Part shown: positions 33,733 through 41,819 of the stretch, piece by piece | How positions within the stretch are numbered: position 1 is the first letter of the stretch | How the letters are laid out: every line of letters begins with the position of its first letter | Origin: Streptomyces canus | GTDB lineage: Bacteria; Actinomycetota; Actinomycetes; Streptomycetales; Streptomycetaceae | DNA: 64,000 nt | Direction of reading: 5' to 3' | Assembly (NCBI RefSeq): GCF_030815415.1 | Contig: NZ_JAUSWW010000001.1 | Location: 8,556,001 to 8,620,000 of the forward strand | Made by a program: the position numbers and the translations under genes | Notes under the pieces: generated by a model | What the model saw: only the letters and a program-made list of their open reading frames with translations | Database searches by the model: none | Told to the model about the DNA's origin: nothing

Positions 33733-34701
33733 ATGTCCGACCAGACCGGCACCCGCCCCGTCCTCGAGCCCGCCGCCCAGGCCTTCGTCGAGGCGACCGC
33801 GAACCCGCCGTACCTCTTCGACCTGGGCCCCGTCGAGGGCCGTAAGGCGGTCGACGAGGTGCAGTCCGGGGAGATCACCAAGCCCGCGATCGACGAGGAA
33901 TGGATCACCGTGTCCGGCGGGCCCACCGGCAGCGTCCGCACCCGGATCGTGCGCCCGGCGGGCGCTGAGGGCACCCTTCCCGTGATCCTCTACATCCACG
34001 GCGCGGGCTGGGTCTTCGGCAACGCCCACACCCACGACCGCCTGGTCCGTGAACTCGCCACCGGCGCCAACGCCGCGGTCGTCTTCCCCGAGTACGACCT
34101 CTCCCCCGAGGCCCGCTACCCGGTCGCCATCGAGCAGAACTACACCGTCGCCCAGTGGATCGTGCAGGAAGGCACCTCCAAGAACCTGGACGCCACCCGC
34201 ATCGCGGTCGCCGGGGACTCCGTGGGCGGCAACATGAGTGCCGCGCTCACCTTGATGGCCAAGCAGCGCGGGGACGTCCCGCTGGTCCAGCAGGTGCTGT
34301 TCTACCCGGTCACCGACGCCGCCTTCGACACCGGCTCCTACCACCAGTTCGCCGAAGGCTACTTCCTGCGCCGCGACGCCATGCAGTGGTTCTGGGACCA
34401 GTACACCACCGACGAAGCCGACCGCGCCCAGATCACCGCCTCCCCGCTGCGCGCCACCACCGAGCAGCTCACCGGCCTGCCCCCGGCCCTCATCATCACC
34501 GGCGAGGCCGACGTCCTGCGCGACGAGGGCGAGGCCTACGCCAACAAACTCCGCACAGCCGGCGTCCCCGTCACCGCCGTCCGCTACCAGGGCATCATCC
34601 ACGACTTCGTCATGCTCAACGCCCTGCGCGAAACCCACGCCGCCCACGCCGCGATCGACCAGGCCATCACCACCCTGCGCACCGCGCTCGGTACGGCGTG
34701 A
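33733..34701 (+). CDS. Alpha/beta hydrolase of the HSL (hormone-sensitive lipase-like) family
   Basis: A 322-residue esterase. The oxyanion motif HGAGW (about residues 92-96) replaces HGGG, the nucleophile elbow is GDSVGG, the acid Asp is in GEADVLRDE and the His in GIIHDF. GAGGAG precedes ATG. It is divergent from an OhrR-like regulator. Likely an intracellular carboxylesterase for short acyl or xenobiotic esters. Confidence 0.93.
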   Translation: MSDQTGTRPVLEPAAQAFVEATANPPYLFDLGPVEGRKAVDEVQSGEITKPAIDEEWITVSGGPTGSVRTRIVRPAGAEGTLPVILYIHGAGWVFGNAHTHDRLVRELATGANAAVVFPEYDLSPEARYPVAIEQNYTVAQWIVQEGTSKNLDATRIAVAGDSVGGNMSAALTLMAKQRGDVPLVQQVLFYPVTDAAFDTGSYHQFAEGYFLRRDAMQWFWDQYTTDEADRAQITASPLRATTEQLTGLPPALIITGEADVLRDEGEAYANKLRTAGVPVTAVRYQGIIHDFVMLNALRETHAAHAAIDQAITTLRTALGTA

Positions 34702-34734
34702 CCGTGTGAGCCGCCTCATGCGTCGCGGCCCGTC

Positions 34735-35997
34735 TCAGGCGGGCTGCGGCGTCAGGCGGCTGTGGCCCTTGCGGTCGTAGTAGGCGGTCATCGCGAAGCC
34801 GAAGAGGATGGCGAGGGCGGCGCCGATCGCGGTCATCGTCCAGGCGCGGGTGAGGCCCGCGTCGCCGCGGGCGTCGAAGTAGAGGATCGCGCGGACGCCG
34901 TCGCCGAGCTGGCGCATGGGCTCGAAGTGGGACAGGAAGCGGTAGAAGGCCGGCACCGCCTGGAGGGGGACGGTGGCGCCCGAGGACGGCAGGCCCAGGA
35001 CGATGAACACGAACATCGACACGAGCTGTCCGATGCCGCCGAACGCGGCGTTGATCGCCTGCACACCCAGGCCGACCGCGAGTGACGCGCAGTACGAGTA
35101 GATCCACAGCAGCGGGAGATGGGTCGCGTCCATGCCCAGGATCGCGACGCAGGCGAGCATCACCAGGGAGACGGTGAGCACGGTGATGCCCGCGGTCATC
35201 GCCATCTTCAGCAGCAGCGTCTGGGTGCGGTTGATCGGCACGGTGGGCAGCCGGGTGTGCCAGGGGCCGATCTCGTTGTCGGCGTAGCCGAGGCCGGTGT
35301 CGACGCCGTTGCTGACGATGTTGCCGCCCATGAAGCCGGCGAGGACGAGCAGCAGCGTGTAGTAGAAGGCGGTCAGCCCCAGGCCGCTGTGGATGCCGAC
35401 GGGGTGGCCCACCTCGGTGGTGACGGCCACGGGGTCGGCGAGCAACAGCTTCTGCGTGGCGTCGGCGCGTGGGGCCGACCGGGTGAGCTGCTTGCCGATG
35501 GTCTGCGAGGCCTGGTGCGCCGTCTGCGTGCTGATCTGACTGGCGAGGGAGGAGCCGAGGCTGCCCTTGCCGGGGTTGGTGAGCACCGTGAGCGTCGGCC
35601 GCGCGGTGGCGCCGGTGCCGGTGAGCGCGCCCACGGAGGCGGTGAAGTCGGCGGGGACGACGAGGGCTCCGTAGACCTTGCCCGAGTCCAGCTCGTCCTG
35701 GGCCTGCGTCCGGGTGAGTTGCCGCCAGTCTGCCTTGTCGCTCGACGTGTCCGACATGATCGCCGCGGCGATCTGCGTCCCCAGGTTCTGCTCCTGCCCG
35801 GCCGGCGGCTTGCCGGTGTCGGCGTTGACGAGCGCGATCGGCAGGTCCTTGAGGTCGCCCTGCGGATTGACGATGCCGCCCATGTACAGCAGGGACAGCA
35901 GCAGGGCGAGCAGTCCGCTCAGGAGGGTGGGTACCAGCCACAGCTTGGGGCGGCCGAGCAGTGCGGAGGCACGGGCCTGGGGAGCGGGGTCGTTCAT
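34735..35997 (-). CDS. DUF3533/YhgE-Pip-type membrane permease
   Basis: A 420-residue membrane protein. One N-terminal helix (about 20-43) is followed by a large extracytoplasmic region with LPIALVNADTGKP, then five or six helices in the C-terminal half (about 215-415). This layout matches the DUF3533/YhgE-Pip ABC-2-like permeases. No ATPase gene is adjacent. CCGGAGAG precedes the ATG. Possible roles are export of a drug or lipid; the substrate is unknown. Confidence 0.87.
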   Translation of the reverse strand: MNDPAPQARASALLGRPKLWLVPTLLSGLLALLLSLLYMGGIVNPQGDLKDLPIALVNADTGKPPAGQEQNLGTQIAAAIMSDTSSDKADWRQLTRTQAQDELDSGKVYGALVVPADFTASVGALTGTGATARPTLTVLTNPGKGSLGSSLASQISTQTAHQASQTIGKQLTRSAPRADATQKLLLADPVAVTTEVGHPVGIHSGLGLTAFYYTLLLVLAGFMGGNIVSNGVDTGLGYADNEIGPWHTRLPTVPINRTQTLLLKMAMTAGITVLTVSLVMLACVAILGMDATHLPLLWIYSYCASLAVGLGVQAINAAFGGIGQLVSMFVFIVLGLPSSGATVPLQAVPAFYRFLSHFEPMRQLGDGVRAILYFDARGDAGLTRAWTMTAIGAALAILFGFAMTAYYDRKGHSRLTPQPA

Positions 35998-36073
35998 GGC
36001 TCTCCGGGGGGTGGGCGGTGACGCGTTCCTCCCAGTGGTACGCGATCATGGCCCGTCCCGCGCGCGGAGCGGC

Positions 36074-37885
36074 TCACGCGGCCGGGTCGCGGGGCAGCGG
36101 CTGTTCGAACCAGACCACCTTGCCCGTGCTCACCCTGGTCGCCCCCCAGCGCCGTGCCAGCTGGTCGACCAGGAACAACCCCCGGCCGCCCTCGTCGCTC
36201 AGGCGTGCGTGCCGCATTCTCGGCACCGCGGTCGAGTCGTCCTCCACCTCGCAGCGGAGCACGTCCGTGCGCAGCAGCCGCAGGGTGATCGGCCGGCCGG
36301 CGAACCGCACGGCGTTCGCCACCACCTCGCTGACCAGGAGCTCGGTGGACTCCAGCAGGGATTCCAGGCCCCATTGGCGCAGCGTTCTGCGGGTCAGCCG
36401 CCGGGCCTGTCCCGCGGTCTGCGGACGCGGGGCCAGGTACCAGTACGCGACGGTGTCCGGCAGGATGCCCTCGAACCGGGCGGCGAGCAGCGCGATGTCG
36501 TCGTCCCGGTCGCCCGCGCCCAGGGTTCCGAGCGCACGGTCGCACAGCTCCTCCGGCGCCGGAGCGGTTCCCGAGGCGGCGCCCGCCCGCAGCCGCGCGC
36601 ACAGTTGCTCCACCCCGGTCATCACGTCCGAGTCGCGGGACTCCACCAGACCGTCCGTGTACAGCAGCAGGGTCGCCCCGGCCGGTGCGTGCATCTCGAC
36701 GGACTCGAAGCCACCACCGCCGACACCGATCGGCGCCCCGGGCGGCACCCGCACGACCTCCGTGCTGCCGTCGGGATGCAGGAGCACGGGCGGCGGATGG
36801 CCGGCGTTGGACATCAGCAGCCGGTGCAGCACGGGGTCGTACATGGCGTACAGGCAGGTCGCCGTGTGCTCGCTGCCCAGCCGCTCGGCCTGCTCGTCGA
36901 GGTGGTGCAGGATCTCGTCGGGGGAGAGGTCGAGCCCGGCGAGGGTCTGCACGATCGTGCGCAGCTGGCCCATGATCGCGGCCGACGTCATGGAATGGCC
37001 CATCACGTCGCCGATGACCAGTGCGACACGGTTGCCGGGCAGCGGGATCGCGTCGTACCAGTCGCCGCCGACCTGCGCGGTCCGTGAGGACGGCAGATAG
37101 CGGCTGGCCAGCCGGACTCCGGTCGGCTCGGGCAGCGACGCCGGGAGCATGGTGCGCTGCAACGCGTCCGCGACGGCCGCCTCGCGCGCGTAGAGCACCG
37201 CCTTGTGGATGCCGAGAGCGGTGTGGGTGGCGAGCTGGGAGGCGACGAGGAGGTCGTCGTAGGTGAAATCCGGCCGCTCGGGGCCCCGGAGGAGCACCAC
37301 ACTGCCCATGACATGGCTGCGACCGTGCAGCGGAGCGATGATCAGCCGCCGTCCGGGCGGCACCGCGCCCGGCGCGTTCGTCACCCCCAGCAGCTCGGCC
37401 ACCACGGAACGCAGACCCGGGGTGTTCCCGAACACCGGTCGCCCGGCCCGGAGCAGCTTGGTGAGCAGACCGTCCGCGGCCGGCTGTACGGCATCGGCCG
37501 CCTGGACGGTGGCGGCGTCCGGGGCGGGTGCCGTGGTGTGCAGCCGTAGGACACCGGGGTCGGCGGTGCTCTCGTCGCCCACCGGAAGCGGCGCGTACAG
37601 ATGGACGAACGCCGTGTCGGCGAAGGCCGGGACGGCCGCCCGGCACAGTTCGCCCAGTGTCTCGTCGAGGTTCATGCCGCGGGCGATCTGGCGGGTCGCC
37701 GCGTCGAGATAGCGGAGCCTGTCGGTCTGCGGCGCGGAGGCGATCGGGCGGCCGGCGGGTGCTTCCGGGGGCGGCGGGCGCATGGCCGCGCCGCCCGCCT
37801 CGGGCCGACGCGGGGCACCGGAGGGCTCGTGCACCCCGGCCGACTGCCCGCCGGTGCCGCCATCGGCTCCGGGCTGCTTCGTCAC
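36074..37885 (-). CDS. GAF-SpoIIE phosphatase-HATPase regulatory protein
   Basis: A 603-residue signalling protein. The order is a Pro/Gly-rich N-terminus, a GAF domain (about 60-230), a PP2C-type SpoIIE phosphatase (about 255-455; GGDWYDAIPL, IGDVMGHS, YTDGLVESRD) and a C-terminal HATPase_c anti-sigma-like domain (VVANAVRFAGRP; DEGGRGLFLVDQLA). Such proteins can both dephosphorylate an anti-anti-sigma factor and bind a sigma factor. GTG start, with GGAAGGAAAC upstream. No partner sigma gene lies beside it. Confidence 0.93.
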   Translation of the reverse strand: MTKQPGADGGTGGQSAGVHEPSGAPRRPEAGGAAMRPPPPEAPAGRPIASAPQTDRLRYLDAATRQIARGMNLDETLGELCRAAVPAFADTAFVHLYAPLPVGDESTADPGVLRLHTTAPAPDAATVQAADAVQPAADGLLTKLLRAGRPVFGNTPGLRSVVAELLGVTNAPGAVPPGRRLIIAPLHGRSHVMGSVVLLRGPERPDFTYDDLLVASQLATHTALGIHKAVLYAREAAVADALQRTMLPASLPEPTGVRLASRYLPSSRTAQVGGDWYDAIPLPGNRVALVIGDVMGHSMTSAAIMGQLRTIVQTLAGLDLSPDEILHHLDEQAERLGSEHTATCLYAMYDPVLHRLLMSNAGHPPPVLLHPDGSTEVVRVPPGAPIGVGGGGFESVEMHAPAGATLLLYTDGLVESRDSDVMTGVEQLCARLRAGAASGTAPAPEELCDRALGTLGAGDRDDDIALLAARFEGILPDTVAYWYLAPRPQTAGQARRLTRRTLRQWGLESLLESTELLVSEVVANAVRFAGRPITLRLLRTDVLRCEVEDDSTAVPRMRHARLSDEGGRGLFLVDQLARRWGATRVSTGKVVWFEQPLPRDPAA

Positions 37886-37937
37886 GCGTTTCCTTCCGGC
37901 CGTACGGGCCCGCGCGGAGCGGGCGGTTCAGCGGCTG

Positions 37938-38618
37938 TCAGCCACGCCGTCGGCAGCGCAGGAAGATCTGCACCTCGGGCGGCACGTCCACGGACGCCGG
38001 AGCGTACGAGTACGAGGACTCCTCGGCGATCTCGAAGCCCTCCGCCTCCACGACCTCACGCAGCTCGTCCCTGAGATAGCCGGAGACCCGGATGGTGCTG
38101 CCGATGAACGGGATCGAGAAGTCGTCCACATCGGCTTCCACCATCGACAGGGCGAACAGACCGCCCGGAACGAGCAGGTGGTGGATGGTCCGCACGGCGA
38201 GGGGGATCTCGGCTCGAGGCAGCATGAGCAGGGAGAAGAAGGCGGCCACCGCGTCGAACCGCCCGAGGTCCCGGGGGCCGTCGGGCCGCAGGTCCGCGAT
38301 GTCGGCCCGGTGGAATGTCCCGGTGGGCACATAGCGCTGGGCGAGCGTGACCATCCGGTCCGACAGGTCGACCCCGACGACGTCCAGGCCGCCGTCCGCC
38401 AACTGGCGCGCGGTCGGGATCCCGGTGCCGCAGCCCAGGTCCAGTACGCGCGACCCGGCCGGCAGGGACCTGATGAGCCACTCGGCGGACGCGACCTGGC
38501 CCTCCTTGTGCGGGAAGGCCTCGTCGTAACGGTCGCCGATGGCGTCGAAGGCCTCGGCCTGGCCGGTGCGGTCGAGCCGCAGGCTCCCGTAGCCGAGCTC
38601 GTCGGCGGGGTTGCTCAC
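37938..38618 (-). CDS. SAM-dependent class I methyltransferase
   Basis: A 226-residue methyltransferase with motif I VLDLGCGTGIPT (about 58-69), an acidic motif DVVGVDLSD, and a C-terminal beta-strand region. The start is GTG at 38618, with AAGGAGGAG seven bases upstream. An in-frame GTG 42 bp further upstream would add a basic leader but has no ribosome site. Substrate unknown. It lies downstream of an ATP-grasp gene on the same strand, so the two could modify one small molecule or peptide. Confidence 0.9.
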   Translation of the reverse strand: MSNPADELGYGSLRLDRTGQAEAFDAIGDRYDEAFPHKEGQVASAEWLIRSLPAGSRVLDLGCGTGIPTARQLADGGLDVVGVDLSDRMVTLAQRYVPTGTFHRADIADLRPDGPRDLGRFDAVAAFFSLLMLPRAEIPLAVRTIHHLLVPGGLFALSMVEADVDDFSIPFIGSTIRVSGYLRDELREVVEAEGFEIAEESSYSYAPASVDVPPEVQIFLRCRRRG

Positions 38619-38636
38619 GAGTATTCTCCTCCTTCG

Positions 38637-38678
38637 ACGCAATATGGATAATTTTTTCACATTTATACGGATTGGGGC
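38637..38678 (-). promoter_or_regulatory. A/T-rich promoter-like tract upstream of the methyltransferase gene
   Basis: On the minus strand this reads CCGTATAAATGTGAAAAAA then TTATCCATATTG, a very A/T-rich tract for this genome, with TATAAA and CATATT as -10 candidates. No good -35 box is visible. Confidence 0.4.
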
Positions 38679-38779
38679 GCGGGCAGGCAGCTGATCACAC
38701 CGGCCGGGTCGGCGTGCCAGCAGGTTCTCCTCCCCCGTGAGCAGAAGGATCTCTCCCTCGCCGCCGGTGAGGCGCGGGA

Positions 38780-39955
38780 CTACCGTCCCGTCCGGCGGCG
38801 GAGGTCCTCGAGGATCGCCGGGATCGTGTCCGGGTCCTGTGCCGTCACCACCACGACGACCTCGTCCTCGGGGGAGGGCCACTCGGCGGCGACCCGCACG
38901 CCTGGGTGTTCCGCGAGACGGGACAGCAGTGCCGGGAGGTCGGCGTCGGCGGGGGCCGGCAGCAGGTGCATCGCCGCGGTGGTCACGAAGGGGGCGGGGC
39001 GGGGCAGTTCGCCGTCCGCGAGGGTCTCGACGAGCGAGCGGTACGGGTCTGCCGCGCCGTCGGTGGCGAGGGGCACGAGGTGGGAGTTGATCAGGTCGCC
39101 GCCGAGCCGTGCGCCGATCTCCAGGACGACGGGGCTCTCGGCGGCGTAGCGCAGGTCCACGTGGAAGCCGCCGGTCTCGATGCCCACGGCGCGCACCGCG
39201 CGTTCGGCCGCCTCGTGGACCCGTTCGAGCTGTTCCGCGGTGAGCGCGGACGGGACGACCGTGGTGGTCGTACGGAGTTCCCCGGGGGCCAGGTACTTGT
39301 CGGACACGGCGAGGATCACCACCTCGTCCCCGTGCACCAGCCCGGAGACCGAGTGCTCGCTGCCGTCGACGAACTCCTCGACGAGGAAGGCGTCGGAGTC
39401 CTCGTAGTTGAGGGACGTCAGCTTCATCAGCTCGTCCGGTTCCGTGTCCGCGTCGAGCACGACGGAACCGCGGCCGCCCGAGGAGTGGGCGAGCTTGAAG
39501 ATCAGGGGAAGGCCGAACTCGCCGACCGCGGCCATCAGTTCCTCGGCCGTGGTTCCGGTGCGCCAGCGGGGGTTGAGGCCGTGCGGTTCCAGCGCCCGGC
39601 GCTGCGCCGCCTTGTCGAGGCACACGGCGGCCGCGGTGACCGAGGGCCCGCGCAGGCCGAGCGCCTGCGACACCCTGGCGGCGATGTCCACGTACCGGTC
39701 GCCCCAGCACAGCACCGCCGCGGGCCGGTGCCCGCCGTCCTGTGCCTGCCGCAGGGCGCGGGCCGCCACGTCCTCGGCGGGCTCCGTCCGGGTGAAGGCG
39801 GCGATCCGGTCGTCGGGCAGTCCGAGATGGCCGAGGCCGGTGTCGGAGTAGACGTACACGGCGTGGCCCAGTTGTGCGGCGGCGTCGATCTCGGGCTGCC
39901 ACTCCAGGGGCGAGCGGCGCAGGCCGAGGTGGAGGACGGAACGGTCGGGGGACAT
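38780..39955 (-). CDS. ATP-grasp domain carboxylate-amine ligase
   Basis: A 391-residue ATP-grasp enzyme. The N-terminal Rossmann-like region precedes the ATP-grasp core, with IFKLAHSSGGRGS (ATP-binding loop), LVEEFVDGSEHSVS, and the metal-binding HVDLRY ... VVLEIGARLGGD. It should activate a carboxylate as acyl phosphate and join it to an amine. AGGAAGG lies 8 bp before ATG. It is related to biotin-carboxylase-like ligases of dipeptide or small-molecule pathways. No NRPS or precursor peptide is obvious nearby; a methyltransferase follows after 161 bp. Confidence 0.9.
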   Translation of the reverse strand: MSPDRSVLHLGLRRSPLEWQPEIDAAAQLGHAVYVYSDTGLGHLGLPDDRIAAFTRTEPAEDVAARALRQAQDGGHRPAAVLCWGDRYVDIAARVSQALGLRGPSVTAAAVCLDKAAQRRALEPHGLNPRWRTGTTAEELMAAVGEFGLPLIFKLAHSSGGRGSVVLDADTEPDELMKLTSLNYEDSDAFLVEEFVDGSEHSVSGLVHGDEVVILAVSDKYLAPGELRTTTTVVPSALTAEQLERVHEAAERAVRAVGIETGGFHVDLRYAAESPVVLEIGARLGGDLINSHLVPLATDGAADPYRSLVETLADGELPRPAPFVTTAAMHLLPAPADADLPALLSRLAEHPGVRVAAEWPSPEDEVVVVVTAQDPDTIPAILEDLRRRTGR

Positions 39956-39996
39956 GGGAGGGCCTTCCTGGGATCGGTGTGCGGGAGCGGAGGGTG

Positions 39997-40383
39997 TCAC
40001 AGTGCCGCCGCGGCGGGTACGTGGCGTCGCTGGTACCAGGTGTTGCCGAAGTCCGAGACGACCAGGGCGGGTCCGGTGTGCTCCGAGCGGTCCGCGTGCG
40101 GCTGGTAGACGCTCTGGAGGACACGGCCGATGGCGATGGCCGCGCGCAGCTCCGGGACGCCGTAGGTCTCGCCGTCCGTGCGCATCAGGCGGACGTCGCG
40201 GATCCCGGGCCGGTGGGCGCCGGCCAGGGTCAGGCCCAGCGGGACCCGGATGGCGCGGCTTCTTCCAGCGCGCGGGATCGCCGAACCGCTCAGAACGGTC
40301 GCCTGGGCCGGATCCGGCTCGCCGACGCGGGTTACCGCCAACTGGTCGACACTGTCGGAGAAGAGGCTGCGCGCGTGCTGCAC
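39997..40383 (-). CDS. Hypothetical protein, 128 aa
   Basis: A 128-residue reading frame with the G/C-rich third positions of a real gene throughout, GTG start at 40383. I do not recognise the product. It has no membrane helix, and has a compact middle region (IRVPLGLTLAGAH ... RLMRTDGETYGVPELRAAIAIGRVLQSVY) and a C-terminal GNTWYQRRH. It is 41 bp upstream of the ATP-grasp gene on the same strand, so it may belong to that pathway. Its 5' end is uncertain because no ribosome site is seen. Confidence 0.5.
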   Translation of the reverse strand: MQHARSLFSDSVDQLAVTRVGEPDPAQATVLSGSAIPRAGRSRAIRVPLGLTLAGAHRPGIRDVRLMRTDGETYGVPELRAAIAIGRVLQSVYQPHADRSEHTGPALVVSDFGNTWYQRRHVPAAAAL

Positions 40384-40493
40384 TTCCGAGAAATGCGGTG
40401 CATGTCCGCCCCATCGCCGAGCCCTCAGCTCACGGCGACGGTGACGTGATGCTCCGTGGGCACGGCTGCCTCGCCAGGCCCTGCGTCACCATA

Positions 40494-40513
40494 AGGTTGC
40501 CATCAAGCAACCT
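40494..40513. other. Hairpin in the 341-bp gap before the accessory island
   Basis: AGGTTGC-CATCAA-GCAACCT is a 7-bp perfect inverted repeat. The gap 40384-40724 has no supported gene. It is less G/C-rich than its surroundings around 40540-40660 and contains the start of the next gene with its site GGGAGGG. This hairpin could be a terminator or operator. Confidence 0.45.
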
Positions 40514-40724
40514 CAAGGGGCCGTCTTGTCCTACGAGATGGAACGTGTCACTCCGACCCCGATGATCATCTTCCCTGGCCAGACGGTCTTCCCCGGGTCG
40601 GTGTTCTGCGCCTTGAACGCCGTGTCCGGACCTTGAAGCACTGGTGAAAACCCTGTGGAAGCGTTGTCGGTGGGGCCCTTTATGCTGCACCGGACGATCA
40701 CGCGGGACCAGGGGAGGGCACGGC

Positions 40725-41711
40725 ATGTTGGGCAAGCTGTTCGGGAGAAGTGCGGAGAGACCGGCGCACCCACATGCCCTTCCGCCGCGCAAGCAGAAGC
40801 ACGGGACGTACGCGTTGCGCGCGCTGGGGGACGCTCGCGTGCTCGCGCTGGTCGAGGCTGCCGACGCGGGCGACTGGTCGGCGGTCAAGGCGGCGCTGGC
40901 CCCCTTCGACCTCGGACGCGAACAGGCGGTCCTGGGGCAACTGACCGATGTGGACGGTGTGGAGGAGTGGATCGTCCGGGCCGCCGAGGAGGACAGGGAC
41001 GACAAGGAGCTCAGGGCGACCGCACTGCTGATATCGGGTGCGCGCCATGTCGCCTGGGGCTGGGAGGCACGCACCTCCGCCCGTGCCGTGGACGTCGGTC
41101 GCGAGCAGTGGCAGACCTTCTACGAGCGGCTGCGCATCGCAGAGGAGCATCTGCTCGAGGCCGCCGAGCTGCGGCCCGGCTGGGTCACACCGTGGCGCCA
41201 TCTGCTCACCTCGGGACGCGGTATGTCCGTCGACGACAGTGTCCAGGAGACCCGGCTCGCGGCGGGTCTGCGCCGTGATCCGCTGAACCTGGACATCCAT
41301 CTGGAGTGGGTGTCGCACCTGCAGCCCCGCTGGGGCGGAGAGCCGGGCCAGGCCCTGGAGTTCGCCCGGAAGGCCTTCGCCGCCGCGCCCGACGGGCACC
41401 GGCTCGGCTGTGTCATCGCCATGGCACATATCGAGGAGTGGGTGGAGTCCGATGACCGCGAGTGCCTGCAACAGCCGCGGATCCGGGCCGAGTTGAGAGA
41501 GGCCGCGGAGCGCAGCATCCTGCACCACGCGTACGAGCGCCGCCTGGGCTGGCAGGGCGACTACAACACCTTCGCCATGGCCCTCTCGCTGGCGGGCAGC
41601 AGCACGGCCTCCAATGTCTTCCGCGAGCTCGAGGGTGTGATCACCCAGTGGCCGTGGACCTTCATGGCGGACCCCGAGAAGGCGTACGCGCGTTTCCGCA
41701 AGGCCTTCTGA
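40725..41711 (+). CDS. Helical-repeat protein at the left edge of the island, 328 aa
   Basis: A 328-residue cytoplasmic protein, largely alpha helical. Residues 30-130 alternate Leu, Ala and acidic residues, and the central part (HLLEAAELRPGWVTPWRHLL; EWVSHLQPRWGG) looks TPR-like. The conserved Trp-rich segments (VAWGWEA, ITQWPWTFM) are notable. I do not recognise a catalytic site. ATG at 40725 is preceded by GGGAGGGCACGGC. It is 108 bp from the HSP90-family gene in the same direction and may belong to that unit. Confidence 0.8.
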   Translation: MLGKLFGRSAERPAHPHALPPRKQKHGTYALRALGDARVLALVEAADAGDWSAVKAALAPFDLGREQAVLGQLTDVDGVEEWIVRAAEEDRDDKELRATALLISGARHVAWGWEARTSARAVDVGREQWQTFYERLRIAEEHLLEAAELRPGWVTPWRHLLTSGRGMSVDDSVQETRLAAGLRRDPLNLDIHLEWVSHLQPRWGGEPGQALEFARKAFAAAPDGHRLGCVIAMAHIEEWVESDDRECLQQPRIRAELREAAERSILHHAYERRLGWQGDYNTFAMALSLAGSSTASNVFRELEGVITQWPWTFMADPEKAYARFRKAF

Positions 41712-41819
41712 GCCACCGGCCATACCGCGGCTGCACCGGCCACGCCGTCGACGCCCGTCTTCGGCCGGCTCCGCGGACCACCCTCCACCCCTGCCGTTCC
41801 CTCGACCCCGGACTGCCTC

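Noticed and set aside
38618..38660. Alternative GTG start 42 bp upstream for the methyltransferase, containing a TTA codon
   Set aside because: The shorter start has a strong AAGGAGGAG site and the extension would be an unconserved basic leader; the longer form has no ribosome site.
39966..39977. Possible third copy of the island's 19-bp motif (CCTGGGATCGGT)
   Set aside because: Only 12 of the 19 bases match, and the same 12 bases occur inside a coding gene near 6265, so this is likely coincidence.
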